DNA of 64,000 nt from Bacteroidales bacterium (GCA_020636835.1 JACJXC010000005.1:434001-498000); one strand, 5' to 3'; counted from the first letter of the stretch, positions 24,696 to 33,759 are shown. Program-made: numbers and translations. The notes: generated from the sequence alone by a model not told the origin.

Positions 24696-26486
24696 CTAGT
24701 AACGCTGCCGCTCCTTATAGTGCGTATGCAATAGTTCATGCGATTTATGACTATTGGGCTCGTGCAGGAACTCCTGGTATATGGATACGATCTCAGGGTT
24801 TTCGTGCGATTTACGGATAGTTTTACCGGCATCCTCGCGGTAAATGGCATCGGCACGCTTCTGCCGAATCTCTGCACTGGTTGGAATGGGTTGCCCACCA
24901 CCGCCCAAGCAACCACCAGGGCACGCCATAATCTCAATAAAATGCCAATCGCCTTTGCCAGCCCTAACCGCATCCATCACCTTTTTGGCATTGGTTAATC
25001 CGTGGGCTACCACAGTTTTGAGCACAGCTCCCTCCAAGAATTTCCAATCGCCTTGGGTTTGCTCAATCTTTATTGAGGCCTCCCGGACACCCTCCATGCC
25101 CCGAACCGGGGTAATATTCAGTCCATCAAACGGCACTTCGCGTCCCGTAACAACCTCGTAGGCTGTACGCAGTGCGGCCTCCATAACCCCACCCGTTGCC
25201 CCAAAAATAACCGCAGCACCAGACGATTCGCCCATGAAGCTATCGTAACGCGACTCCGGCAGGGCACCAAAATCAATCCCAGCCTGTTTAATCATAACAG
25301 CCAACTCGCGGGTTGTAAGCACATAGTCCACATCCTTAAACCCGCTGGAGCGCATCTCCGGACGATCGGCCTCAAACTTTTTGGCAGTACAGGGCATTAT
25401 AGATACCGAGACAATTTTCGCCGGATCAACATTGCGCTTCTGCGCATAGTATGTTTTAGCCAATGCCCCAAACATTTGCTGTGGCGATTTACAACTCGAC
25501 ACATTGTCGAGGTACTCCGGGTATGTGTGCTCAATAAATTTAATCCAGCCAGGGGAACAACTTGTGGTCATGGGCAGCTTAACGCTGGAATCTTTATCAA
25601 CTAGAACCTTCTTTAATCGGCCAAGGAGCTCAAAGCCCTCCTCCATAATGGTAAGGTCGGCAGTAAAATCGGTATCCAGCACCGAATCGAAACCAAGCCG
25701 ACGAAGAGCTGAAACCATCTTGCCGGTAACAATTTCGCCGGTGGGTACCCCTAAATCCTCACCCAAGGCAACCCTAACGGCAGGAGCGGTTTGAACCACC
25801 ACGTGCTTATCGGGATTATAGATGGCATCCCACACCTCGTCGATGTAGTTGCGTTCAACCAATGCTCCAGTAGGACAACGATTCACACATTGACCGCAAT
25901 TGGTACACACCACCTCGAACATAGGGTTCTCGAAAAAGGTAGAAATTTTCATCTTATCGCCCTTGTAGGCAACCCCCAGCGCGCTCACATGCTGAAGCTC
26001 CTCACAGGTGCGGACGCATCGCTGACAACGGATACACTTACTGTCGTCCTTAATAATTGAGGGAGAGAACGCATCTATCTGATAGTTTTTTAGCGGTACC
26101 AAATCGATAAATGTGGGCTCGGATATTTTGTACTCGGCCGCGAGACTCTGGAGTTCACAATTCCCATTCTTGTAACAGGTGGTACACTGCGCATTATGCT
26201 CCGAAAGGAGTAATTCAATAATGTGCTTCCGAGCTGTACGCACCTTTATGGTATTGGTCATAATCTCCATACCCTCCGCAACAGGCATTGCGCAGGAAGC
26301 CGGAAGAGTGCGCGCCCCCTTCATTTCAACTACGCAAACGCGGCAGTTCCCAGCCACACAAAGGTCGTCGTGATAACAAAGCGTTGGAATATGGATATTA
26401 AGCTGCTTGGCAGCATGCAGAATGGTTGTTCCCTCGTCCACTGTTACAGGGATGCCATCTATGATGAGATTTATTTTTTTTGCCAT
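24696..26486 (-). CDS. [FeFe]-hydrogenase catalytic subunit 2 (HydA type)
   Basis: The 596 residues have the same domain order as subunit 1: [2Fe-2S] domain, His-Cys3 motif (EHNAQCTTCYKNGNCELQ), two [4Fe-4S] motifs (CIRCQRCVRTCEE, CTNCGQCVNRCP) and the H-cluster domain. Motif 2 (MPCTAKKFE) and motif 3 (EIMACPGGCLGGGGQP) are canonical. Motif 1 reads TSCSPGW at 308-314 instead of TSCCPGW, with Ser311 at the position of a cubane ligand. The codon is TCC and I checked it against the DNA. Activity cannot be judged from this alone. It is 20 bp after a short NuoF-like subunit. Confidence 0.95.
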   Translation of the reverse strand: MAKKINLIIDGIPVTVDEGTTILHAAKQLNIHIPTLCYHDDLCVAGNCRVCVVEMKGARTLPASCAMPVAEGMEIMTNTIKVRTARKHIIELLLSEHNAQCTTCYKNGNCELQSLAAEYKISEPTFIDLVPLKNYQIDAFSPSIIKDDSKCIRCQRCVRTCEELQHVSALGVAYKGDKMKISTFFENPMFEVVCTNCGQCVNRCPTGALVERNYIDEVWDAIYNPDKHVVVQTAPAVRVALGEDLGVPTGEIVTGKMVSALRRLGFDSVLDTDFTADLTIMEEGFELLGRLKKVLVDKDSSVKLPMTTSCSPGWIKFIEHTYPEYLDNVSSCKSPQQMFGALAKTYYAQKRNVDPAKIVSVSIMPCTAKKFEADRPEMRSSGFKDVDYVLTTRELAVMIKQAGIDFGALPESRYDSFMGESSGAAVIFGATGGVMEAALRTAYEVVTGREVPFDGLNITPVRGMEGVREASIKIEQTQGDWKFLEGAVLKTVVAHGLTNAKKVMDAVRAGKGDWHFIEIMACPGGCLGGGGQPIPTSAEIRQKRADAIYREDAGKTIRKSHENPEIVSIYQEFLHEPNSHKSHELLHTHYKERQRY

Positions 26487-26506
26487 TTTACGGGAATTTA
26501 AAAAGG

Positions 26507-27670
26507 TTAGTATATCATCTCTTCCTTAAAGTTCTCAACAATGGAGAAGAATGAGTTCGCAACACTCTGACCCAATCCGCACTTTGCGGTAATTTTCATG
26601 GTTTGGGCAAGTTTTTGCAGTTGATCGAGGTACACCGCATGCCGCTCTCCCTTCTTAACCGCTTCGATCCCAAGTTTTAACTGCTGACACCCCACCCGAC
26701 AAGGGGTACACTGGCCGCAGGACTCCTCCTCGAAGAACTCCAAATAATTCTTAAGCACATTGTACATGGAGCGAGAACTATTGAAAAGCATCATTGAGCC
26801 CCCGGTTGGGACACCTTCAAAACCAATAATGGTATCCTTGAACTTTTTGCGTGGCACACAGAATCCGGAGGCACCGCCAACCTGAACAGCTTTGGTATCG
26901 CCATCACCAAATTCCTCCACAAACTGTTCAACGGTCATACCCAGCTCCAACTCGTAAATACCGGGCTTGGGGGTATCGCCCGAAATGGAGAACACCTTAG
27001 AACCCCGAGAATCGGCAGTCCCCAACTCCTTGAATTTACGCGCACCGTAGCGGAAAATCATGAAGGAATAGACCAGCGTTTCCACATTATTGATAACGGT
27101 GGGTTTTTTCCGGAATCCCGACACTGTGGGATACGGGGGTTTGTTGCGAGGTTCGCCTCTGTCGCCCTCCATGGACTCGAAAAGGGCGCTTTCCTCGCCG
27201 CAGATATAAGCTCCGCTACCCATAACTATCTTAATGGTGAAATTGATACCCAGGTCATTCAGCGCCGAGTGGAAAACCTTAAGCTGATTCTCCAATTCGG
27301 GTAAAAGGAATCGGTACTCGCCTCGTAAATAGAGGAAACCCTCCTTGGCGCCGATTACCTTGGCGCAAATGGCCATCCCGCCAAACACCTTGAAGGGCAC
27401 CTTAAACAGAATCTCACGATCCTTAAAAGTCCCCGGCTCCCCCTCGTCGGCATTACAAACAATATACTTATCGGCATCGGGCTGTTCGCTGGTAAACTTC
27501 CATTTCAGGGCGGTAGGGAAGCCTGCGCCACCGCGGCCCTTAAGACCCGACTCGAGAAGTTCGTTAATAATATCATCGTTACTCCGTTGGTACGTTGATT
27601 TAAGGACATCTTTAAGGTTACAATCCTCATCAAAGATGAGATCAACGCGACGTAAAAAATTATTTGGCAT
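26507..27670 (-). CDS. NuoF-like flavin/NADH subunit of hydrogenase 2, short form
   Basis: The 387-residue protein comprises only the NuoF core: FMN/NADH site GLKGRGGAGFPTALKW, NADEGEPGTFKDRE, GSGAYICGEESALFESMEG, and the [4Fe-4S] ligands ESCGQCTPCRVG with a later Cys. It lacks the N-terminal thioredoxin-like domain and the C-terminal double ferredoxin domain of the long copy at 18319. A similar short HydB occurs in the NADH-dependent, ferredoxin-independent hydrogenase described from Syntrophomonas wolfei. Complex 2 may therefore exchange electrons with NAD(H) only. That is inference from architecture. Confidence 0.93.
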   Translation of the reverse strand: MPNNFLRRVDLIFDEDCNLKDVLKSTYQRSNDDIINELLESGLKGRGGAGFPTALKWKFTSEQPDADKYIVCNADEGEPGTFKDREILFKVPFKVFGGMAICAKVIGAKEGFLYLRGEYRFLLPELENQLKVFHSALNDLGINFTIKIVMGSGAYICGEESALFESMEGDRGEPRNKPPYPTVSGFRKKPTVINNVETLVYSFMIFRYGARKFKELGTADSRGSKVFSISGDTPKPGIYELELGMTVEQFVEEFGDGDTKAVQVGGASGFCVPRKKFKDTIIGFEGVPTGGSMMLFNSSRSMYNVLKNYLEFFEEESCGQCTPCRVGCQQLKLGIEAVKKGERHAVYLDQLQKLAQTMKITAKCGLGQSVANSFFSIVENFKEEMIY

Positions 27671-27688
27671 GATACACTCTCCTATGCT

Positions 27689-28153
27689 TTACTTATTCAT
27701 ATACTCATTTATAATATCGCGAACCCTCTCGGGGGTGAGCTCGGTGTACACCTCGTCGTTCACCAGCATGGCAGGCCCTTTGTGGCACCATCCCAAGCAG
27801 TTGGTTTCGAGCAGGGTAAAACGGCGATTCTGGGTAGTTTCGCCGACCTTGATCTTGAGCAGATCCTCTATTTCCTGAATAATAAGGCTTTTACCCCGCA
27901 TAGCGCAGGAAATGGTACGGCAAACACGGATCACAAATTTTCCACGGGGCTGGGTGTCGAGAAAACTGTAGAAGGTTGCTGTTCCGTACACCTTGGCCGC
28001 AGAAATATCGAGCTCACGGGCAATCTCGGTCATTGCCTCGCTGGAAATGTAACGCTCTTGCTGTACCACGCCCTGTAGTATGGGGATTAGGCTCTCGCGG
28101 GTTCGGCCATGCCGATCGGCAAGTGTTTTGACTAACTCTTTGGTTTCAGCCAT
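27689..28153 (-). CDS. NuoE-like [2Fe-2S] subunit of hydrogenase complex 2
   Basis: The 154-residue thioredoxin-like subunit has ligands CRTISC (Cx4C) and CLGWC (Cx3C). It is the first gene of operon 2, 18 bp before the short NuoF-like gene. The N-terminal helical part (LVKTLADRHGRTRESLIPIL) is as in HydC proteins. Upstream, two TGTTA-N6-TAACA repeats lie 27-59 bp from the start codon. Confidence 0.92.
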   Translation of the reverse strand: MAETKELVKTLADRHGRTRESLIPILQGVVQQERYISSEAMTEIARELDISAAKVYGTATFYSFLDTQPRGKFVIRVCRTISCAMRGKSLIIQEIEDLLKIKVGETTQNRRFTLLETNCLGWCHKGPAMLVNDEVYTELTPERVRDIINEYMNK

Positions 28154-28179
28154 AATTGATAAGTTTTAAGGGTAATTAC

Positions 28180-28212
28180 TGTTATTTAAATAACACTGTT
28201 ATATAAATAACA
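28180..28212 (-). promoter_or_regulatory. Tandem operators upstream of hydrogenase operon 2
   Basis: Two 16-bp repeats lie side by side: TGTTATTTAAATAACA at 28180-28195, a perfect palindrome, and TGTTATATAAATAACA at 28197-28212, which has perfect 6-bp arms. Both fit TGTTA-N6-TAACA. Half-site spacing suits a Rex-type (NADH-sensing) or Crp/Fnr-type dimer. No clear TAnnTTTG box was found here. Confidence 0.65.
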
Positions 28213-28439
28213 TACGATAAATTTATAACAAACTGATTCACTTGTATAAATATAAAACAATGCCCGGAATAAAAAAGTGATTTTTATCATTTTTTCAAAA
28301 AAGAACAGTGAATCGAAATGGACACTGGAGATGCGCCCCCCTAATCGCTGGAAACTAAAAAGCCATAATGATCTGTAGGCAGACACCCAATTGCCACAGA
28401 GCGCGGGAATATTGGGATTTATCAACCCTCGTTAAAGCA

Positions 28440-28474
28440 AAAGGCCTGACTGTAGTGCTAACAGTCAGGCCTTT
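28440..28474 (-). terminator. Terminator of the S46 peptidase operon
   Basis: A perfect 14-bp stem (28440-28453 with 28461-28474), 7-nt loop, short T-run on the minus strand; 20 bp past the peptidase stop. Confidence 0.8.
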
Positions 28475-28494
28475 AAAATTAAATAATGTGATAA

Positions 28495-30657
28495 TTACCG
28501 AACAATACTCATCTCGTTCAACAGATGCCCAGCCCCTGCGAACTTGTCAATCACAAATAGCGCGTAGCGAATATCGAGGGCTATGTTACGGCAGTAATTG
28601 GGATCGAACATCACATCGCTCATGGTGCTCTCCCAGCATCTATCGAAATTAACGCCAATTAAATTGCCATTGGCATCTATTACCGGGCTTCCCGAGTTTC
28701 CACCCGTAGTATGATTGGTTCCGATGAATGCCACAGGAACGGTACCATTTACAGCATACTGGCCAAAATCCTTCTTCTGGTAAAGATCGATTAACTTAAC
28801 GGGCGGCACATAATCGGGCACATTAGCCTGAGTTGATTTTTCGATAATCCCATCGAGGGTTGTATAGTGGCTGTAAACCACACCGTCCTTGGGTTCAAAA
28901 CCGCCGACACGCCCGTACGTAAAACGCATGGTAGAGTTAGCATCGGGGAAAAATCGTTTATCGGCCTGCATTCGCATTAAGCCTCCAACATAGGTTCTGT
29001 ACAAAATGTTAAGGCTATCGGATATCTGGTAATAGCGCGATTCCACCTTATCGATGTACTGATTCTCAAATTGGGCATACACGCCATAAATATTATCGGC
29101 CTGGAAGTGTCGAGCGCTGGTGCTATCCAAATCATTAAGTAGGGTAAACACCCTTACACTGTCCGCAAAAACCGATTGGCTGTAAAACTCACCGGCAAGC
29201 TGCAACCAGTTACCCTGACAGGACTGGTGAAGATTTCCCAGAAACTCGGGTTGATAGCCTGCAGGAATCTGCTCGTGATAAGCCTTCAGCATCGCAGCAA
29301 ACACCTCCACATCCACATTTATATTAAAATCTTTGTAAAAACGACGGGCGTAAGTAACCAATTTATTCTTAGCAATTTCGAATGCCTCATTGTCGCGATT
29401 GGGTTTAACGGCCTCGGCTATTACCCTATCGAACCGGGATGCAAAATCGACAAGTTCCACCGCATAAACAGCCTCGTTCCGATAGTCAACAATGAGCGAC
29501 AAAGGGGTTAACTCATTGTATAGGCGCTTGAATGTGGGCATTAAATCGCCGTACTTATTCTGTAATTCGGGCGATTTACTAGCCCAAGCCGTGAACATAT
29601 TTTCCAACTCGCGTTTCTTTGCAACAGCATCGAGCCGACGCAAGCCAATGGTTTCGCCAATCCATTTCTTCCAGGCATTGGCAACGCGCGCATGCTTGCT
29701 TGCATACTGAATCCGAATGGTATCATTGGCCTCTGAGTAATGGTTAAAGATTGATAAGCGGGTATTCCGCAAATTAATTTTATGTGGGTTACTCTGGTTT
29801 ATCAGCATCTCCACAGCATGCGAGGTGATAAACTGCTGGGTGCGACCTGGAAAACCGTAAACCAAGGTAAAATCGTCTTCCTGAATGCCTTTCATCGAAA
29901 TAGGAAGATGCTTTTTGGGCTTATACGGAACGTTACTGGCAGAATACGGAGCAGGCTTATTGTCCTTATCGGCGTATATCCTAAACATCGAAAAATCGCC
30001 AGTATGTCGGGGCCATACCCAGTTGTCGGTATCGCCCCCAAACTTACCAATGGATACAGGGGGAGCACCCACTAAACGGACATCGCTAAACTCCTCGTAA
30101 AGGAAAAGGTAATACTCGTTGCCATAGTACATTGGACGAACAACCGCCTTATAGCCAACGCCTTCGGCTTCTACCTTTTTTGACAATTCCCGGATGTTGT
30201 CCGACAATTTAGACTGGCGATCAGACTCCTTCATTTCTGGGGTAACTCCGGTAAGCACAAGGGCTGTAACATCCTCCATCCGAACTAGAAACCGAACAGT
30301 GAGGCCGGGGTTGGGTAACTCCTCCTGCCGGCTCATAGCCCAAAAACCGTTGGTAAGGTAATCGTGATCCACCGAGGAATGAGCCTGAATTTGGGAGAAA
30401 CCGCAATGATGATTGGTAATCAGCAAACCTTCGGCCGATATTAGTTCGGCCGTGCAACCGCCCCCAAATTGAACTATTGCATCCTTGAGACTGGACTGGT
30501 TGACGCTATAGATGTCATCGGCGGTGAGTTTAAAGCCCATCCGTTGCATCTCTTTAATGTTTTTCCCAACCAGCATGGGCAACCACATCCCCTCGTCGGC
30601 GATGCCGTTAAAAACAAAGAGCGCTGACAGAAGGGCTGTTATAATTATTCTTCTCAT
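28495..30657 (-). CDS. S46-family dipeptidyl-peptidase, DPP11-like (Asp/Glu-specific)
   Basis: The 720-residue exported serine peptidase has a signal peptide (RRIIITALLSALFVFNGIA), the catalytic His in LITNHHCGFSQIQAHSS, and the catalytic Ser655 in TGGNSGSPV. The specificity residue is Arg673 in VNFDRCWES. In Porphyromonas gingivalis DPP11 the corresponding residues are Ser655 and Arg673, the arginine giving preference for Asp/Glu at P1, whereas DPP7 has Gly. The enzyme should release acidic dipeptides in the periplasm during peptide fermentation. It is the last gene of the maf operon, 20 bp after maf. Confidence 0.93.
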   Translation of the reverse strand: MRRIIITALLSALFVFNGIADEGMWLPMLVGKNIKEMQRMGFKLTADDIYSVNQSSLKDAIVQFGGGCTAELISAEGLLITNHHCGFSQIQAHSSVDHDYLTNGFWAMSRQEELPNPGLTVRFLVRMEDVTALVLTGVTPEMKESDRQSKLSDNIRELSKKVEAEGVGYKAVVRPMYYGNEYYLFLYEEFSDVRLVGAPPVSIGKFGGDTDNWVWPRHTGDFSMFRIYADKDNKPAPYSASNVPYKPKKHLPISMKGIQEDDFTLVYGFPGRTQQFITSHAVEMLINQSNPHKINLRNTRLSIFNHYSEANDTIRIQYASKHARVANAWKKWIGETIGLRRLDAVAKKRELENMFTAWASKSPELQNKYGDLMPTFKRLYNELTPLSLIVDYRNEAVYAVELVDFASRFDRVIAEAVKPNRDNEAFEIAKNKLVTYARRFYKDFNINVDVEVFAAMLKAYHEQIPAGYQPEFLGNLHQSCQGNWLQLAGEFYSQSVFADSVRVFTLLNDLDSTSARHFQADNIYGVYAQFENQYIDKVESRYYQISDSLNILYRTYVGGLMRMQADKRFFPDANSTMRFTYGRVGGFEPKDGVVYSHYTTLDGIIEKSTQANVPDYVPPVKLIDLYQKKDFGQYAVNGTVPVAFIGTNHTTGGNSGSPVIDANGNLIGVNFDRCWESTMSDVMFDPNYCRNIALDIRYALFVIDKFAGAGHLLNEMSIVR

Positions 30658-30677
30658 GATAAATTAGGTGTTATGAT

Positions 30678-31277
30678 TTAGTGATTTAAGAAATTAACAA
30701 GTTCGCTATGCAACTTTTGAACCGGAAGCCCCATCACATTAAAATAAGACCCCTCGATACGCTCGATGGCTACATATCCAATCCACTCCTGAATACCGTA
30801 CGCTCCGGCCTTATCGTAGGGCTTGTACTGCTCAACATAGTAATGTATTTCCTGATCGGTGATGTGTCGAAAAAAAACATCAGTGGTAGCGCTAAAACAG
30901 ACGGATTTAGAGCATGTTGATAAACACACACCCGTAATAACGGAATGCTTCCGCCCCGAAAGCTGCTTAAGTATGGTCACCGCATCGGCATAATCCGACG
31001 GCTTGCCCAGCACTCTATCGTCGCATACCACGATGGTATCGCAGGTTATAAGAATCACATCATTACTTAACCTCGATGTGAAAAACGAAGCCTTATGCCT
31101 GGCCAGATAGCCGGGAATTTGGGCAATGGGCATATCGGTAGGAAACGATTCGTCGGTATGACTGGTAGACCACACCTCAAAATCCACATCGAGCCCCTTG
31201 AGCAATTGCTGCCTACGGGGCGAATTGGATGCAAGCACCAATTGTTTTCCTGCTAGTATATTCTGAAGCAACATCAA
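30678..31277 (-). CDS. maf: Maf-family nucleotide pyrophosphatase
   Basis: The 199-residue protein has the Maf signature LASNSPRRQQLLKGL near the N-terminus, plus ITCDTIVVCDDRVLGKP and YDKAGAYGIQEW. Maf proteins hydrolyse dTTP/UTP or modified nucleotides and are linked to septum arrest. The gene begins 1 bp before the end of spacing from the prenyltransferase gene (adjacent stop/start), so it is co-transcribed. The length is usual for the family. Confidence 0.93.
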   Translation of the reverse strand: MMLLQNILAGKQLVLASNSPRRQQLLKGLDVDFEVWSTSHTDESFPTDMPIAQIPGYLARHKASFFTSRLSNDVILITCDTIVVCDDRVLGKPSDYADAVTILKQLSGRKHSVITGVCLSTCSKSVCFSATTDVFFRHITDQEIHYYVEQYKPYDKAGAYGIQEWIGYVAIERIEGSYFNVMGLPVQKLHSELVNFLNH

Positions 31278-31278
31278 A

Positions 31279-32235
31279 TTAAAGTATCAACCAACGAAAA
31301 ATAAGGGTATAGAGCAAACCGAAGAGCATTATCAGCTTACACATTCGGCTCGATTTATGGTAATCGGTTTTACTGTGCGCCAGGAGTAGCATCACGAAAA
31401 GGGCAAAAATAGGGATTAAAATAAAAAGTACGAAGTATATAAAGGTATAGTAGTCGAATTTACCCGAGGGGAGGAATTGCATATAACGGGCAAACAGGAA
31501 AATGAGCACAATAAGGGTAGTCATCAATAGCGATGAGGCGATAATTTTTGAGGCTTGTATGCCGAAATGGACAGGCAGAGTATTCCGGCCATACACAGTA
31601 TCGCCTTCAAAATCCTCAATATCCTTTATAATTTCGCGCACCAGGGTAAGTAAAAACGCAAAAAGCGCATAGCCCCCTACCCAGTACACCATTCTATTCA
31701 AATTGATGTTAAAAAGAGCGATCATATCCCAGTAAACATCGAAAAGAGGGTACTCAAAAATAAGCGGGATTAACGGAACAAGCCCAGTGAGTAGGGCTAC
31801 AACCAAGTTGCCGATAATTAGTTGGCGCTTGTAGGTTGTGGAGTAGAACCAAAGAACACCGGCAGCCAGTACAAAGAGCAATGAAAAAATAGGTCGCCCC
31901 ACCTTAATGGCCACAATCAACCCGAGGGCTATTCCCAGCACACTCATGCCCATGTGCATAGCGATGGCCAACCTCCGACTAACCGATTTACCCACCACAA
32001 CGGTTTGCGGCCTGTTAACCAGATCGGTACGGGTATCGAAATAATCGTTAATAACATATCCGGCCGCAGTAATAAGCACAGTGGCCAACACCAACATTAC
32101 AAACGATAACACCCCCAACTGCAACTCAAAACTGAACCCATGTAAAATTGGCTGCATGATGAAGTACCGAACAAGAACCATTGTTGCTGCAACTATCAGC
32201 AAATTCTTATACCTTACCAATCGAAGTATTTCCAT
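31279..32235 (-). CDS. UbiA-family prenyltransferase (geranylgeranylglycerol-phosphate geranylgeranyltransferase-like)
   Basis: This 318-residue membrane protein has eight or nine hydrophobic helices. The two Asp-rich motifs of UbiA prenyltransferases are both present: VINDYFDTRTDLVNRP (near residue 62) and IKDIEDFEGDTVYGRNTLPV (near 197). Bacteroidota carry a UbiA member commonly annotated as geranylgeranylglycerol-phosphate geranylgeranyltransferase, in this same gene neighbourhood (KdsC-like, Maf). Substrate identity is unproven. It is 16 bp downstream of the phosphatase gene. Confidence 0.85.
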   Translation of the reverse strand: MEILRLVRYKNLLIVAATMVLVRYFIMQPILHGFSFELQLGVLSFVMLVLATVLITAAGYVINDYFDTRTDLVNRPQTVVVGKSVSRRLAIAMHMGMSVLGIALGLIVAIKVGRPIFSLLFVLAAGVLWFYSTTYKRQLIIGNLVVALLTGLVPLIPLIFEYPLFDVYWDMIALFNINLNRMVYWVGGYALFAFLLTLVREIIKDIEDFEGDTVYGRNTLPVHFGIQASKIIASSLLMTTLIVLIFLFARYMQFLPSGKFDYYTFIYFVLFILIPIFALFVMLLLAHSKTDYHKSSRMCKLIMLFGLLYTLIFRWLIL

Positions 32236-32251
32236 AACCGTTAGGAATTAA

Positions 32252-32776
32252 CTACTGTAAACCATTTGACGATTCTCCCCACTTTCCGTTTAACCGGAGC
32301 ACCTGTTCAATAACATCGCGAACGCAACCTTTGCCCCCGGCATAGGCCGAAATATATGCCGAGATTTGTTTAATTTCGGGGGCTGCATCGAGCGGACAAG
32401 TAGGAATGCCCACCTTCTGAAGCGCCTCGGAATCGGGCAAATCGTCGCCCATATACAAAATCTGCGAAAGTTCGATACCGTACTTAAAGCGGAAATCTTC
32501 CAAGGCCTCAACCTTATCGGTTACACCTAAATATATATCGGTAACACCAAGCCCCTTGAATCGCTCCCTAACCGATTCGGACTTTCCACCCGAAATAATG
32601 GCCACAGGAAAACCACGCTCAACAGCAACATGCACTGCGTATCCATCGCGGGTATTCGAAGTTCTAAGCAACTCTCCCGAAGGGTGTAAAAAAACGGTAC
32701 CATCGGTAAACACCCCATCCACATCGAAAACAAAGGCTTTAACATCGGCGAGTTGCTCCTTAAAATTCTTCTTCAT
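32252..32776 (-). CDS. HAD-family phosphatase, KdsC-like (KDO 8-phosphate phosphatase)
   Basis: The 174-residue HAD hydrolase lacks a cap domain, as KdsC does. The nucleophile motif is FVFDVDGVFTDGTVF, followed by AIISGGKSESVRERF and YMGDDLPDSEALQKVG. It removes phosphate from 3-deoxy-D-manno-octulosonate 8-phosphate in lipid A core synthesis. kdsA is not nearby, so the assignment rests on sequence alone. It heads the operon kdsC-like, UbiA, maf, S46 peptidase. Confidence 0.85.
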   Translation of the reverse strand: MKKNFKEQLADVKAFVFDVDGVFTDGTVFLHPSGELLRTSNTRDGYAVHVAVERGFPVAIISGGKSESVRERFKGLGVTDIYLGVTDKVEALEDFRFKYGIELSQILYMGDDLPDSEALQKVGIPTCPLDAAPEIKQISAYISAYAGGKGCVRDVIEQVLRLNGKWGESSNGLQ

Positions 32777-32970
32777 CCTATAAATATTTATTTACTAAAT
32801 AACAATAAATTAACATTTTACGCTTAATACTATTTAAATTTTGCACACCAAACTAATCAACAAATAAAAACAAGTGTGTTAAAAAAAATCGTTAACTCTA
32901 AAAAAACATTAATGATAACTTGGCAATACCAAAAGGACAAGGTTAGTACCGAAAAAATGCGAACACATCG

Positions 32971-33759
32971 TCACAAAGAATTTTCAGACCTGCCCAATTT
33001 TTGAATGCTCAAAGATAGTTCATTATAGATTTTTTGCAACTGGACATCTAAATTACCAAGAATTTCGGAATGCTTGGCCATAGTATCGCTGTCGTTGCGG
33101 ATGGCAGGCCCAGTTTGCACATTGCGGGGATCGGTTGCAAAAGCCTTACGAACAGTTTCCTCCACCAAGGGTTGCAACACCTTAAAACTGATACCACTGC
33201 GATTAGATAAACGGTAGGCTAATGCCAATAAGTGGTTTGAAAAATTACAGGCAAAAACTCCGCTCAAATGCAACTGTAAACGCTTAGAGGAACTAAGCTC
33301 GCTAACATCATTGCTAAGCATATTTGCTACGCTCATCAAAAACTCCAGGGTGGAATTGGTATCGGCTTCAACAAAGATTGGCACATTTCGCAAATCGACA
33401 ACCCTGGCGCGCGAGAATGTTTGAAGAGGATAAAGCACACCAACACCCAACGCCTTAACTTCCTGCAACGCTGCAAGGGGAGTACTACCACTGGTATGCA
33501 CAACAACGCCATGCAACCGACTTAAGGCATCAGCCACTTCGGGAATTGAATTATCGGGTACAGCCAGCACATAAAGATCGGCATGAGGATTTAACTCGGC
33601 AAGCCTAGCCACCGGCTCGGCACCACATCTACTAGCCAAGCGCTCAGCGCTTTCATATGTCCGGGAGTATACCTGATACACGGCCCATCCGGCACTAGCA
33701 AATGCAGCAGCTAAAGATGTAGCAATATTACCAGCACCAATAAAAGTAACCTTTCTCAC
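32971..33759 (-). CDS. Rossmann-fold and DUF2520-type protein
   Basis: The 262-residue protein starts with a dinucleotide-binding loop (VTFIGAGNIATSLAAAFASA) and contains the C-terminal helical DUF2520 domain (FACNFSNHLLALAYRL, GPAIRNDSDTMAKH). It resembles NADP-dependent dehydrogenases of the 6-phosphogluconate/ProC superfold, but no substrate is known. It lies 194 bp upstream of the kdsC-like gene. In Bacteroidota these two genes commonly travel together. Confidence 0.85.
   Translation of the reverse strand: MRKVTFIGAGNIATSLAAAFASAGWAVYQVYSRTYESAERLASRCGAEPVARLAELNPHADLYVLAVPDNSIPEVADALSRLHGVVVHTSGSTPLAALQEVKALGVGVLYPLQTFSRARVVDLRNVPIFVEADTNSTLEFLMSVANMLSNDVSELSSSKRLQLHLSGVFACNFSNHLLALAYRLSNRSGISFKVLQPLVEETVRKAFATDPRNVQTGPAIRNDSDTMAKHSEILGNLDVQLQKIYNELSLSIQKLGRSENSL

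Larger units (their letters stand above)
28154..28494. other. Intergenic region between S46 peptidase gene and hydrogenase operon 2
   Basis: This 341-bp region holds, on the minus strand, the control region of operon 2 (paired repeats at 28180-28212) and the terminator of the peptidase gene at 28440-28474. Between them (about 28215-28435) I see only AT-rich DNA without a credible gene. Confidence 0.5.
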
